From assembly GCA_964036045.1 (NCBI GenBank), contig OZ038381.1:136492306-136556305 (forward strand): DNA of 64,000 nt. Reading direction: 5' to 3'. This document shows positions 12,289 through 23,547 of this stretch, piece after piece. The position numbers were made by a program, and so were the translations under genes. The notes under the pieces are model-generated. The model was not told the origin of the DNA, made no database searches, and saw nothing but the letters and a program-made list of their open reading frames with translations. The DNA is from Eutreptiella sp. 'Long Island Sound 2002' (lineage: Eukaryota > Euglenozoa > Euglenophyceae > Eutreptiales > Eutreptiaceae). Position 1 is the first letter of the stretch. Every line of letters begins with the position of its first letter.

Positions 12289-12735
12289 ATGGGTGCCAAA
12301 AAGAAATTGCCCGACAATTTTCGCTGCACCATGACCTGCTCCTTTGTGGGCGCCGAAAGCACTACAAAGATGAGGGCTACCACAAGAAGAGGACATCGGA
12401 CCTCAAGAATGAAGTCCAGGGGAGGGACAAAGGTGGTAAGAGCGGCCAAGCCCAAGACAAGAAAGGCGATACCACTGGCAAGCGCAAAGATGGCAAAGAA
12501 AAAGGGAAAGGAAAAGGGAAAGGCAAAGGAGATGGCAACGGAGGAGGCCATGGAGGTCAAGGAAATGATAACCAAAACAACATGAAGAAACCAAGTGGCA
12601 GCTCCAATCCTACTCTTGGTGTGAGCATTAATGCTGCCTCCTCCGATGCCCAGCTTGGCATATGGGTGAAGATTTGTTGTGTCATCCTCACCCCCTTTAC
12701 GGATTTTTGGGTCTCTGTTCGTGTGTTTACCATCC
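12289..12735 (+). pseudogene. Zinc-knuckle, Lys/Gly-rich (Gag-like) fragment
   Basis: Starts at ATG 12289 and runs into a CSF..GRRKHYKDE segment near 12340. This is a CX2C-X4-H type zinc knuckle as found in Gag proteins of retroelements and some RNA-binding proteins. One T appears to be missing within the knuckle, so its first Cys and the His are in different frames, and the last Cys position is Gly. After that shift the frame continues as a basic, Lys/Gly-rich tail with a GKGKGKGKG run and a Gly/Asn-rich segment, then a neutral stretch to about 12735. Possible donor sites near 12620-12665 could join it to the following exon. I read it as a decayed or mis-assembled nucleic-acid-binding protein. 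Retroelement origin is likely but not shown. Confidence 0.45.
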
Positions 12736-12797
12736 ATGTACCCTCATATCACTCCAAACAAGCAAATTTGGCCCCATTCTGCACCTTATTTCAATAG

Positions 12798-13252
12798 GTG
12801 ACAGGGGAGAAGACATAGTTCTCCAATTATTTCACACTCGTCGAAAGCAAAATCAGGAGGATGTGGGGAATTGGGCTCGTGTGCTCCTCGGCATGTGCAC
12901 GTGCGACGTGGAGATTTAGTTGTCTGGCGTGACCAAGCAACCATAGTCTACCCGGTAGCTGCTATAGTTTGCTCCACTTGTAGGACACGGTGAACACAAG
13001 AAGGAGGATGAGAGGGTTCCCTTGCGAAACATGCAATTCGGAGAATTCGGAAATCATATTGTCCACCAAACCGCATCTTACGTGGGAATAGATGTGGTTG
13101 GTTACTTCCTTTTCAGGATTCGACAATCCGGTAGGAAGACCGGGGGATTTGGACCACGAACCAGGATAGTGGTTGTTACCAAGGGGCCATCTTATGTATT
13201 TTCAACTTGGGAGGCGCTGGATGGGGCGAGGTGGGGTGCTCAAAAAATATGA
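12798..13252 (+). CDS. Exon with four in-frame TAG codons, unknown protein
   Basis: Follows a TTTCAATAG acceptor. The frame beginning GEDIVLQLFHTRRK is open to TGA at 13250-13252 apart from TAG at 12917, 12944, 12956 and 12965. The protein character does not change across them (LSGVTKQP, STR, LL, then FAPLVGHGEHKKEDER), so they look like sense codons, most simply Gln. The C-terminal part is basic, with RIRQSGRKTGGFGPR and a VVVTKGPSYVFSTWEALD segment. No family is recognised. Its upstream exon may be the zinc-knuckle fragment. Read with the standard code it would be two unrelated short ORFs at 12662-12919 and 13022-13252. Confidence 0.55.
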
Positions 13253-13513
13253 TTTGGTGCCCATCTAAACACGATGCTACTGTAGCCAAACCATTGCCAA
13301 TGGTCATGCCGCGGTGTGCGCGTGGCGCAGGTGCCCCCCCCCCCCCTATCACCATGCACTAGCTACGCACTCATGTGGGCAACCCTGTGGATTGATGAAC
13401 TGCGGCAAAAAAATTTTGCCTGCCTTTGGCAGCAACTTGGTAGTGCTGGCTGCGTTGTTGCTTGTATGTTGTGCAGGGTGCTTACGCATGTTGCCTCTCA
13501 GTTTCTGAACAAT

Positions 13514-13882
13514 TCATACTGGCCACTGCTTAAGCACTTCATCAGTGGCAAAAATGGCACCAAAAAGGAGGGCGTAACCTGTTGTTTTTTTTTGCCGTTT
13601 TGGATGGCCCCTCTGGTTGAAGTTGCGACAGAAGGAACAAATCCTAAGGCCGACCACATTGACGCAATCACATACCTTGTGGTGTTTGTATCCAAATGCA
13701 AGACATTTATTTTTCAGCTGCCGACCCTTACATTTTGAGTGGTTGGTCGTTTTTGTGGTTGGCTCTGGTACAAGTTTCCCAGATAACGGGCGCTGTGCGG
13801 AAACACCCACAAACACAGGATGGGAAGATTGCATCAGCTTAGGAACGCCTCTTCCGCTCATTTTCGTGATCTTCTGCTGCAT
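13514..13882 (-). CDS. Small Cys/His-rich, probably zinc-binding protein
   Basis: A 122-codon minus-strand frame from ATG to TGA with no internal stop of any kind. Residues about 55-97 carry regularly spaced Cys and His (KCKGRQLKNKC, GYKHHKVCDC, RICSFCRNFNQRGH), followed by a basic KRQKK segment. The spacing suggests one or two zinc sites, and the basic flank suggests nucleic acid binding. I do not recognise the family. The opposite strand is also partly open, but has no motif. Confidence 0.45.
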   Translation of the reverse strand: MQQKITKMSGRGVPKLMQSSHPVFVGVSAQRPLSGKLVPEPTTKTTNHSKCKGRQLKNKCLAFGYKHHKVCDCVNVVGLRICSFCRNFNQRGHPKRQKKTTGYALLFGAIFATDEVLKQWPV

Positions 13883-14008
13883 CCAGCATTCTTTGTGTGC
13901 CTATCATGTCTACTCACCTGTTCCTGTAGGCTTCGTGAAGCTTGTACAAGATGAGGGACCATCCTGCAAGCTCCCAAAAGTACCAGCCTCCGTGCAAAAG
14001 GCTGCACC

Positions 14009-14220
14009 ATGATGGCCCACCCACTGAGCCTCCATGGCCCAACAGAGATCAGGGCACAAGAGGGCACATGGGTGCTCTGCATCAACATACCCCAGTGCAT
14101 GGCCAAGCTAGAGGTGCAGGCAACAGATGTGCTAAACCGGACAGGCTGCAGCGTATGCGGCAAGAACTGCCTGTGTGGAGTGTGCGTGAAGATTTTCTAA
14201 ACCTTTTGGACAAAAACCAG
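14009..14220 (+). CDS. Candidate exon with Cys cluster
   Basis: From ATG 14009 the frame encodes about 60 residues ending in a tight cysteine cluster (GCSVCGKNCLCGVC). A TAA at 14198-14200 then precedes seven more codons and a CCAG|GTAGAT donor-like site. If TAA is Gln, the exon is 14009-14220. With the standard code it would be a 63-residue protein. The cluster suggests metal binding. No downstream exon was recognised. Confidence 0.3.
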
Positions 14221-14229
14221 GTAGATGCA

Positions 14230-15250
14230 TGCATATCTAGTTTGCAGTCACCAAACTAGGCAGCCTGCATTTGGTTTTAGTTTGAGCTTCGTATCAAGTG
14301 CACCTTGTCAGTGGAGTAGGTGGGTGGGTCAGACGCCAAAAAGCAGTTTGTGTGTACCTTAAATTGGCCTCAAAGTTTGGGCCTCTTTAGTAAATTGTAT
14401 CTTTTCTTGTGGGTGGTTGGGTGGGTCGGCTGCGTCTGGTCAATGCCCCAAATGGGACCGTAAGCAATGGCCTGGTCCCCATGAAGCATGGCACAGCAAA
14501 AGGGACCACTGGACCCCATTGGGAACAAAACCGATGCTTTTATATCATACATATATATGAGTGTTGGACACGGGGGGGGGGGTCGAAACCCCCGTGTCTG
14601 CTAAACTAGCAGCCGATTGTCTAGAAATGCGGTTCGGACGCCCCGCGTGTGGTACCATTTTGGGTGGTGCAGGTACGCCCCCCCCCATTTTGCACGAGGG
14701 GAATCCAAAATAGGAGGTCCCGTTGCGTGTTGAAACGGTGGCGGGGCTGTACGGCCTAGAAATGTTGGACGCTTCTGCTCGAGATCTGCAAATCCGGCTG
14801 CTCGGCTGCTAGCTGATTTGTTGTGTACTTACCTTGTGCACTGAATTTCTCAAACATATTATTTCGGTGGCGAAAAATGCTAGGGGGTAGCCTGGTGCGT
14901 TTTGATGTGCAGATTTGAAAATTTAGGTGTTTCCTTGTATCTCCACAATATGTAGAAGCCATGCACAAAACATGTGCAGGCACTGATGAAGTCGGACTCA
15001 CACGTTTCGATAAAACATGAGGACACACAAATGTGAGAGAAAATGGACCGTTGCTTGCGTTGAGCGCCTTGTTGCACCGTTCCTCTTGCATTTTTGAACT
15101 CAACACATCACATTACATCATTATACCTTCTATGGTTTTTGGTTGTAGTGATGATACGTTGCAACTATGCCCGGTTCTCTCCCAAACCCCAATCGGTGAC
15201 CTGTGTATTCTGCACAGACAGCCTAAAACCCTGGAACCGTTCGACTTGCG
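14230..15250. other. No gene; hairpin at 14567-14598
   Basis: Unique sequence without supported ORFs. GACACGGGGG at 14567-14576 pairs with CCCCCGTGTC at 14589-14598. Several poly-C/G runs are present. Confidence 0.5.
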
Positions 15251-15833
15251 CCCTGAATTCTGCAAAAATATGGTCTCCTACCCCCCCCCCCCCCCCTAAC
15301 CCATACATCTCCGAAAACCCCTTTTCTCGGAGATTCCGAAAAGGTATAACATACCCCTACCTGCGGAACAACATTTTTCCAAAATTCAGCCGGCACCGGA
15401 AATACCGTGCTAGTTTAACGAATAGAACCCCCCCCCCCCTCTGTCCAACACCCAAATATCTGTCCAGAAACGGGGGGGGGGGGGTCAAACCCATGTACTA
15501 GCCGAGGTTTCGCCGGGACGGGGCCAATTGCTCAAAAATATGGTTCCAGGGGTATGGGTATGTTATACTTTTCTGAAAAATGCTCACTCTTGGCTTTTCA
15601 GCGCAGTTTGAGTTGGGGTCCAACTCAACGATATGTCAAAATGCTAGCCCGAACAAAGAATCGTTTCACTGCTAGAGGCCCCGTTCTGCCGGCGTGCTGC
15701 AGACCATGCACGTACCTGGAGAGCATTCCGGGGTCATATCCCCAATATGTTGTGAATACATCCAATGTTGTACGGGGGTAAAAAGATGCATTTTTTCATG
15801 CCGTATCCATTGGTTTTGGTCTGAGGTTGTAAC

Positions 15834-15957
15834 TCAAGGATATGTTGGAGAATTTTCATCAAATATTGTTTGCTGTGCACACATCGCTAGCCACCGGTTT
15901 GTTTTGCAAGTAGGCAACCCGATGGTTTTTGGTGAATTTCTCCAACATATCCTTGAG
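15834..15957. repeat. 24-bp inverted repeat
   Basis: CTCAAGGATATGTTGGAGAA at 15834 is mirrored by TTCTCCAACATATCCTTGAG ending at 15957, with a 76-base loop. It lies inside the larger inverted repeat pair. Confidence 0.7.
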
Positions 15958-16329
15958 ATAGAACCTTGGACCGGCACCAATGGATTCGGCATGAAAATCT
16001 GCACCGCCCCGCCCGTGCAAAATTGGTTGAAGTGGCGATATGTTAGAGAAATGGCCCCGAGAACGTTCCTGGTTGGTTGCCTAGTCTACAAGTAGAATAG
16101 CTATCTTGGCCTGAGGTCACTCACTTCCCTTCTTTGCAAGGCCCACACCCCGGTGAATTGGAACACAAGAAACACATTTTTGCAAAGCATGAAACATAGC
16201 CATCACAAGGGAAAAAAACTACCATCAAACACCATAATATGTAAGAGAAATTCCGAAAACAGTGAAAATTTGTGCCGCAATATGTGGATATGAGCCTGTT
16301 TGACCCCCCCCCCCCTCGTTTGTGGACAT

Positions 16330-16449
<120 letters not shown>

Positions 16450-16839
16450 GCGTTTTCACGGGGGGGGGGGTTTGATCCATCCACTAACTGGGGTTTTTGT
16501 GTTGTCGGCTGATTTCTTGGAATATGGTGTTCCGTTGGTAGGGGTATGTTATACCTTTTCGGAAAGCCACCGAAAAGGGCTTTTCAGAGATGTATGGGTT
16601 GGGGGGGGGGGGGTAGGGGACCATATTTTTGAGAATTTTGGCCGTTACTGTGGACGATTTGGGTTTTTTTGCCCTGTTTTGGTATGGTAGCAGATTGCCT
16701 GCACAGCATTGTAGGTGCGTTGGCCGCAATGCTTTGGTGGGTCAATTGGTGTCAATTTTCTGGAGTTTTTATGGGTTCTTCATGCACACAAGGGGCAAAT
16801 GCATCAATGTGAGGGCACCAACACTCTTGTTGAACCATT

Positions 16840-18285
16840 TTACTTGGCCTTCACGGCCACTTCCTCCCACTTGCCGCTCCACGAGGCATTGGGGCAGTTT
16901 TGCGAATCGTCGTTGAGGCAAGCCGAGCAAAAGCATGGGAATTTGCGGCGAAGCAAGAGGCCCGGCTTGCCACAAGATTTATAATGATAATATTGGGTTG
17001 TGCCCTTCACTGTGGCACCGCTTGGCAAGGTTTTCACCTTGTCTTCCTCAAGGAGGGTGAAGCGGTACTGAGTGAACTTGGCAAACTTGCCACGGACAGG
17101 TCGCGATTTGGTGTGTTGCTGCAAGCGCTGCACCGCCTCCACTGGGCTCATAATCTTGGAGGAGGCGGTGCATTCTCGGTAAAGGAGGCGCTTGATGCCA
17201 GCCCCCAAACCGTCCACAACCGCCTTACCATGGTATTCAACCTGAAAAATCCACTCTCCTTGAATGCCATACCGCGCTTCATGATGCGAGAGCTCAAGGA
17301 AGAGAGTGGCGTTGCTGAATTCTTGTCGGGCCCTATCTGAAAAATACAAGGCACGGGTGACCCCAGTTCGGTTTTTCAGAAAATGCACTGGCATTGCAGC
17401 TCCTTTGCGACCCAGTGCAGTTTTCCTCGTCGTGGACGGGTACGACACGCTCGGGTGCACACTGGCAGCCTTGATTGCAGCCTGCTCCCGCAAACTGATG
17501 GCATGCAGAGACGTGGCGCGTGGCTGAACCGACTCCAGCCAGTTTGGCTTTTTCCCTATGGCGGATTGGGTCTCCCACTCGATGCGCAATTTCTGGCCTG
17601 CTGCCATGCTGTCCTCGCTCAGCCCGATGAGATTTCCAAGGCCTGAGATGGCACAAAAAGTTGCTGAAAATTGCGCAGAAAATGGCACAGCGTCGTCCGA
17701 GAGTGAGGCCAAAAAGGGGGGGGGGCAACCTTTCAAACTGACTTCTTTGGTCTTCTTTCCTCTTTTCGGGGAGTTCGGGTCTCAGTTGGGTGCAGCTGCA
17801 CATGCGGCCAGAAAACGTAGTGCAGTCCAGCCCCCTGGGGTGTGGTCTGCTCGTATCATTCCCACAGCGGCCTTGAGATTGTCCCCCAAAGTATTTTCAT
17901 GTTTGTGAGGATCCGGACCAAAAAGCATGTCCCTGGCGCTATCCATCACCAATTTGGCGTAGGCGCCATTTTCTTGAGAAACCCCAATGACGATGCTGAC
18001 GATGGCCCTGGCAGCTCTGAGAATGGGTTGTGTTCCCGCAACGTGGTCCGGAACCTCGGTCATGGTCTCACGAAACATGAGAATCGCCGCGTCCTTTTCC
18101 TCCTTCGTGTAGAGGAAGGCAAGATTTTGAACGTCCACGCGGCCTCTCTTTCGGGGGGTGCCTGGAGAACTCGAGAATGATGGCGCCGGACTATATTGGG
18201 AGGCCGAAGCGGAGCGGGTGCGCTTTGGGGTGGCAGGGGTGCCCTGTGACATGACTGCAGCAAAAAAACTGTGGACAGGGGACAC
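16840..18285 (-). pseudogene. Two-part mobile-element-like gene with an internal TGA
   Basis: The minus frame opens at 18285 with a Ser/Pro/Arg-rich N-terminus (TPKRTRSASASQYSPAPS, PRKRGR), then a helical domain of about 110 residues, and meets TGA at 17782-17784. The same frame reopens at once and runs to TAA at 16840-16842. The second part has a Lys/Trp segment, then HGKAVVDGLGAGIKR at about residue 170, and a C-terminal Cys-rich tail (CFCSACLNDDSQNC). An HGK..D..G..KR motif occurs in uncharacterised, multi-copy transposon-linked proteins of several eukaryotes as I remember them. The function is not established. The TGA, and a poly-C run at 17716-17723, suggest decay. Confidence 0.5.
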
Positions 18286-18329
18286 AAGGATTTTGCAAAA
18301 TGCACGTCCCCTCCATCACAAGGCACCCT

Positions 18330-18790
18330 CCAACCCTCAAAAATGAATTCCCCACCCTCAAAAAAGGGGGGGGGGCTGCCACCCGACAACCCACGACGCC
18401 AAAAACAGCCCCGCAAACCCTTGAACGCCAAAAATAATGTGTCAATCACCAGGCACCGAGAGCATTCGATGAGCACAAAAAAACGAAAATGGCCGCAACA
18501 CACCATCAGACCACACCCTGAAACCTTCAAAAATGGATTTCCCAACCCCAAAATAGGGGGGGGGGTGTCTAACCCACAAAAAACCTAGAAAAAGCGGTGC
18601 CGGTGACGTGGATATTGCAATTTCGTCCCCTGTGACTAGTCTGGCACCAGCAGCCGAAAATGGCCAAAATTTCAACAAAATCCAGATTTCCTCAAACATA
18701 TCGGCAAACCATGAGCTGAAAACTTCAGAAATGAATCGGGCACCCTCAAAATAGGGGGGGGTACCCTCAACACCCCCTAATTCCCGAAAA
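18330..18790. repeat. Three ~194-bp tandem units
   Basis: A CCTCAAAAATGAATTCCCC..CCCCAAAATAGGGGGGGG block recurs near 18335, 18528 and 18722, each followed by unique filler. The units are clearly diverged. Confidence 0.7.
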
Positions 18791-18841
18791 ATCCAACCGC
18801 CAAAAATTAGTGGATGGAATTAGGGGGTTATAACCCCCCCC

Positions 18842-19616
<775 letters not shown>

Positions 19617-19726
19617 ATCCTTGTAATTGGGTTGTGCTGGGGGCGGGTTGTGCTTGCACATGTTGCCAAGCACGTCCGTGGTCTTCATATCCAACTTCTT
19701 CAATCAATTTTTTGTCGTATTGCCAT

Positions 19727-20958
19727 CTAGAAGAAGCATTTTTTGGGGTAATGCTCTAGAACAAAAAATTCTTGACCACGGATAACCACCTTTGGACAGA
19801 CCTCATCTACTAAAGGCGGCTTGTCAACCGCACACCGGTCACGCAGCGCGAATGCCAATACAATGCATGCCAATGTGGCAGCAAATTGCACTCTCCATTT
19901 GCGCAATGCCACACATATCTCCGATGGACACAAAACGGAAGCATGTAGGGTACACCGATAAGCTCCACGTTCAATGCACACTATGTGGACGGTGTCATCA
20001 AAAAAAAGCATGACGAACGGCTGTGTGGACAATAGGGCCTAGCATACAGCCTTGCCAAGGCCCAACCCGGCGTGGTCTGCATAGGGGAGGTGTGCGCAGA
20101 ATTGCGATAGTGCAAAGCTGCCTGTGCGATCTTGCGCAACAACGACAATCTATCTTGTAGAAGGTGCACGTTGCCGTTGACAATACGCCTAGACAAAAGG
20201 CAATGCAGCATTGGAAGGCGGGCAGGATGGCAGCTCACACCCTCCTTTTGATGTAGGAAGGTGGAGTAGAGGGGGGCGATAGCAAAAGCTACACTGCCAA
20301 AGTGACCCAAAAACTTGTCCCACTTCTTTTGCGGCGTTGGCACAATGCCTTCTTGTTCAGCTATGAGGTTGACTATGGCCAACTCCTGGGTGCCTGCACC
20401 CACTATGTACGGCGTGTTAGACAGCGGATCGAACACGAGGCATAAGAAAGTGCACGTTGGGGAAACCAACAACAAGCGCAACACCCAATGTTGATTACAC
20501 ACATCATATATTTGGGCCGCAAGCAAGGGAGGGGCATAGTCCATATCAATGGACGCTGTTTCCAAAATACGATGCGCCCATGATTCAGCTAACACCTGCC
20601 TAAGATCCCACGGCGCAGATGACACATTCCACAATGAATCACGCACAAACCACGCCACACCCATAACATACCAGTCTGCACTCAATGTTTTCCTGGTAAA
20701 CCACCAGCTATACACAACAATCTCAGCATTATCTGTCACGTAAGACTGTGTGTAAACATCTCACAAATGGTGTGCATCTAGTTTACATAGTTGAGACCCT
20801 GAACTTGGAACGATCACGACTAGTGGTTGTTCCCAATCGTCACGGAGCAATGACTCAACATCCCGCAATTGGGCCATAGGGCTGCCTTGGCCATCAGTTA
20901 GGGCATGGCACATTGTGGCCAAGATGTTATCTCCACACACATGCCTCGTATCACCCAT
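19727..20958 (-). pseudogene. Uncharacterised gene, broken by TGA and frameshift
   Basis: Minus strand. A frame entering after a CATCACAG acceptor-like site near 20970 encodes GMGDTRHVCGDNILATMCHA and about 50 more residues to TGA at 20761-20763. The same frame continues from 20739 for 252 codons, rich in Trp, Leu and Cys, with WYVMGVAWFVRDSLW near its start. A T-run near 20000-20009 then shifts the frame, and the second frame goes on as DDTVHIVCIERGAYR to a TAA-like end near 19727. The three pieces look like one protein of about 400 residues. The style resembles the transposase-like gene at 27.7 kb, but I could not align them. Function unknown. Confidence 0.4.
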
Positions 20959-20959
20959 T

Positions 20960-21900
20960 CCAATCTGTGATGGTTGGGTGGTATTAGAACATGGGGCGGG
21001 GGGACATCTAATTCCTCCATGGCTAGAGGCGGGCTGGCAGGAGAGGCATTTGGGGACCCAATGGTACGGAGGCTGCTACTGCCACCTGGGTGTGGCGAGG
21101 TGGGGGACAAAGCATCTCGGACCCAAAATTTGTCTCCCGGGAAACATTGCCCCATATAGCCGACACAGGGGGTGTGTTACGGGGGGTGGCCCGAGCAAGG
21201 TTGGGGCCACCCCCCACTAGCATTCGTGCACATGGGGTTGCTCGGCTATGCTTTTGAATGTACATACATACAACACTTACATGCCCAGAACCAAAATAGC
21301 GGTCTTGGGTGAAATCTCAACCCACAATATGTGCACCAAAACCGCATGTAGTGCCCCCTTCGATTTCCATATTTGGATCCCCTCCAGAAACGTTGCTGTC
21401 CGTGGGCGCGCTTTGGGGGGTGGAGTCTTGGGGGCAAACACGGTTGAAAAAAATAGAAACGGATTGAAAGGTGCAAATGCCTGGGAGAAGTCATGACGGA
21501 AACACAGCCGGGCACCCCATATGCACAATAAAAACATAACATACATCATACGATGGAGGTAAGAGAGCCTAGCCGGAGGCCTGGAGTAACCCCCAGAAAG
21601 TCCAATGAGTGTAGCATCCCACAATAGGAGGGCATACATTTTGATTGTCGGTCCCCTGCATGCACTGCACCTTGGCCTGTGTCTGTGACTCTTTACCCAT
21701 GAATGATGAGTAAGCTCCTTCATTCAATCAAGGGTAGAGTGTCCCAAACAACCAAGCAAAAACAACACACTGCATGCGTATTCCAAGGGTGTCATCCGTG
21801 CCCACAGGACTCATTGTGGCCGATGTCTTCATGCATGCCTCAGTGCCTTCCGCAGAGCTTTGCTTGGAGGACACTGTTGCAAACAGGAAAGGCAAAATAA
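20960..21900. other. Possible upstream part of the minus-strand gene; otherwise no gene
   Basis: On the minus strand, the frame of the gene at 19727-20958 stays free of TGA up to 21723, interrupted only by TAA (21277) and TAG (21214, 21076). If those are Gln, the frame is about 320 codons long. The middle part is Pro-rich and not convincing as protein, so an intron is as likely. Confidence 0.3.
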
Positions 21901-21904
21901 AAAG

Positions 21905-22260
21905 AGGGGGCCCAAAAGAGGGCGGAAATGCTACGTCACCCCTGCATTCGCGGGGATCCCCAACACCAAGCGCGGGGAGCAAAATCAGAAATGGTACCCA
22001 ACAAAAGGGGAACAAAATCAGAGGTGGCTGCCTCACCCCTGCCTTCTCGGAGGCCCAAAAGAGGGTGGAAATGCTAAGCCACCCCCGCATTCTCGGCGAT
22101 CCCCAACGCTAAGCGCGGGGAGCAAAATCAGAAGTGGTCCCCAACAAGTGGGAAAAAAATCAGAAGTGGCTGCCTCACCCCTTCCTTCGCAGGGGGCCCA
22201 AAACAGGGCGGAAATGCTACGTCATCCCTGCATTCTCGGGGGTCCCCGAACACTGGTTCA
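21905..22260. repeat. Three ~145-bp tandem units
   Basis: GGCCCAAAAGAGGGCGGAAATGC-type starts occur near 21908, 22052 and 22196, each followed by a CGCGGGGAGCAAAATCAGAA step and GTGGCTGCCTCACCCC. Diverged copies without coding content. Confidence 0.75.
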
Positions 22261-22339
22261 AAAAGGGCCCTCACTAGGCCAGTGGAAAAAGAGCCCTTAG
22301 AGCGGGGGACAAGATGAGAAGTGGCCAACAAGTGGCCCG

Positions 22340-22580
22340 AAAGTTCTAAAGCCTAGTTCGTTTTTTTTGGACGTTCTGAAACCTAGTAAAAAAAATTTTT
22401 ACTAGGTTCTGAAACCTAGTAAAAGAAAACTTTTTGTTACTAGATTCCGAAACCTAGTAAAAAAAAACTTTTTTTAACTAGGTTCCCGATACCTAGTAAA
22501 AACTAGTGAACGTAGTAAACGGTTACATAGTAAAAAGTTTTTTTTCAAAAACATTTTTGCTACGTTTTACTACAGACCCA
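22340..22580. repeat. CCTAGTAAAA minisatellite with inverted units
   Basis: Several copies of TTCTGAAACCTAGTAAAAAA and its complement TTTTTACTAGGTTC, ending in TTTTGCTACGTTTTACTAC. A related TTTTACTACGTTTTACTAC element is near 25260-25290. Confidence 0.75.
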
Positions 22581-22584
22581 CATT

Positions 22585-23547
22585 GCTATCAAATGGCGAG
22601 GAGAGCTCCGAACCTTCTCCTTCTCACCCAATGCGTCAACCACGGGGCAAGCTGCTCCAAGTGGGCGCGGGTGCACGGTGCACGCACAGTGCTCCCATGG
22701 TGTATGCACGGTGCGCACTCTTTTGGGCAATTACACCCCTCAAACGGGACCTCACAAAAAGCCTCCAGACAACAATATTGGCACCAAGAAAACAGCCAAG
22801 AAAATGGGTATCTCATCCGTCTCTTGTAGTCTGAATTGAATCAGGATGACCCTGATGGCATGTTTGACAAAATGTCAAGTCAGAGGAACATGCACAATGT
22901 AGTCCTCAGGGCATGCAGGGTGAAATTTGGTACCACGGGGCAACAACAAGGCAGAGCAATGGTGTCAGGGAAATTATCTGAATAAAAAAGGTGCACGATG
23001 CACGCACGGTGCGTGCCGCTCGCTCCATAAAGAAGTTCTCACATGTCGCCCAAAGCGCTGACGGATCTCGCTTCGAGGGGCCATAATCTTGACTGACACA
23101 ACAGCACTGTATGGACATTGGAAATTAACAGCAGCACCAGGAGAGTACGTGTTAATATCATCGACATTCATGGCTGAAAATGCGAAAGACTAAGTGTTTT
23201 GCATGATACAAGGTGCAGTGTAGTGGTTTCCATGCAAGGAGTTTGAAGTACACAGCAATGCACCAACAACAATACCTCCTCCAACCAGGACATACATAGC
23301 ACAGCCTCAATACCGGATGTTTTACGAAAATTTGCAAAATGGAAAGTCACGGTTCCCTCACCCCCCTGCTTACTAGACAAGGGCGCTTACTAGACAGGGG
23401 GGGGGGTACACAGTGCATGGACAGTGTGTCTTGCCCCCCCCCCCTCTTTGCAAGCTGGATTGTTCCCATGTTGGTATCGTTGGCTCTGTTTGAGCGAATG
23501 TTTGGGTCGGGCTTGCAAGGGTCTGGAGTTCTGGCCCCCATCCGCAG
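22585..23547. other. No gene recognised
   Basis: Mostly unique. GTGCACGGTGCACGCAC-like motifs near 22670 and 22990, a direct CTTACTAGACA pair near 23369-23395, and poly-G/poly-C runs near 23398 and 23434. The last part may be intron of the following candidate gene. Confidence 0.4.
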
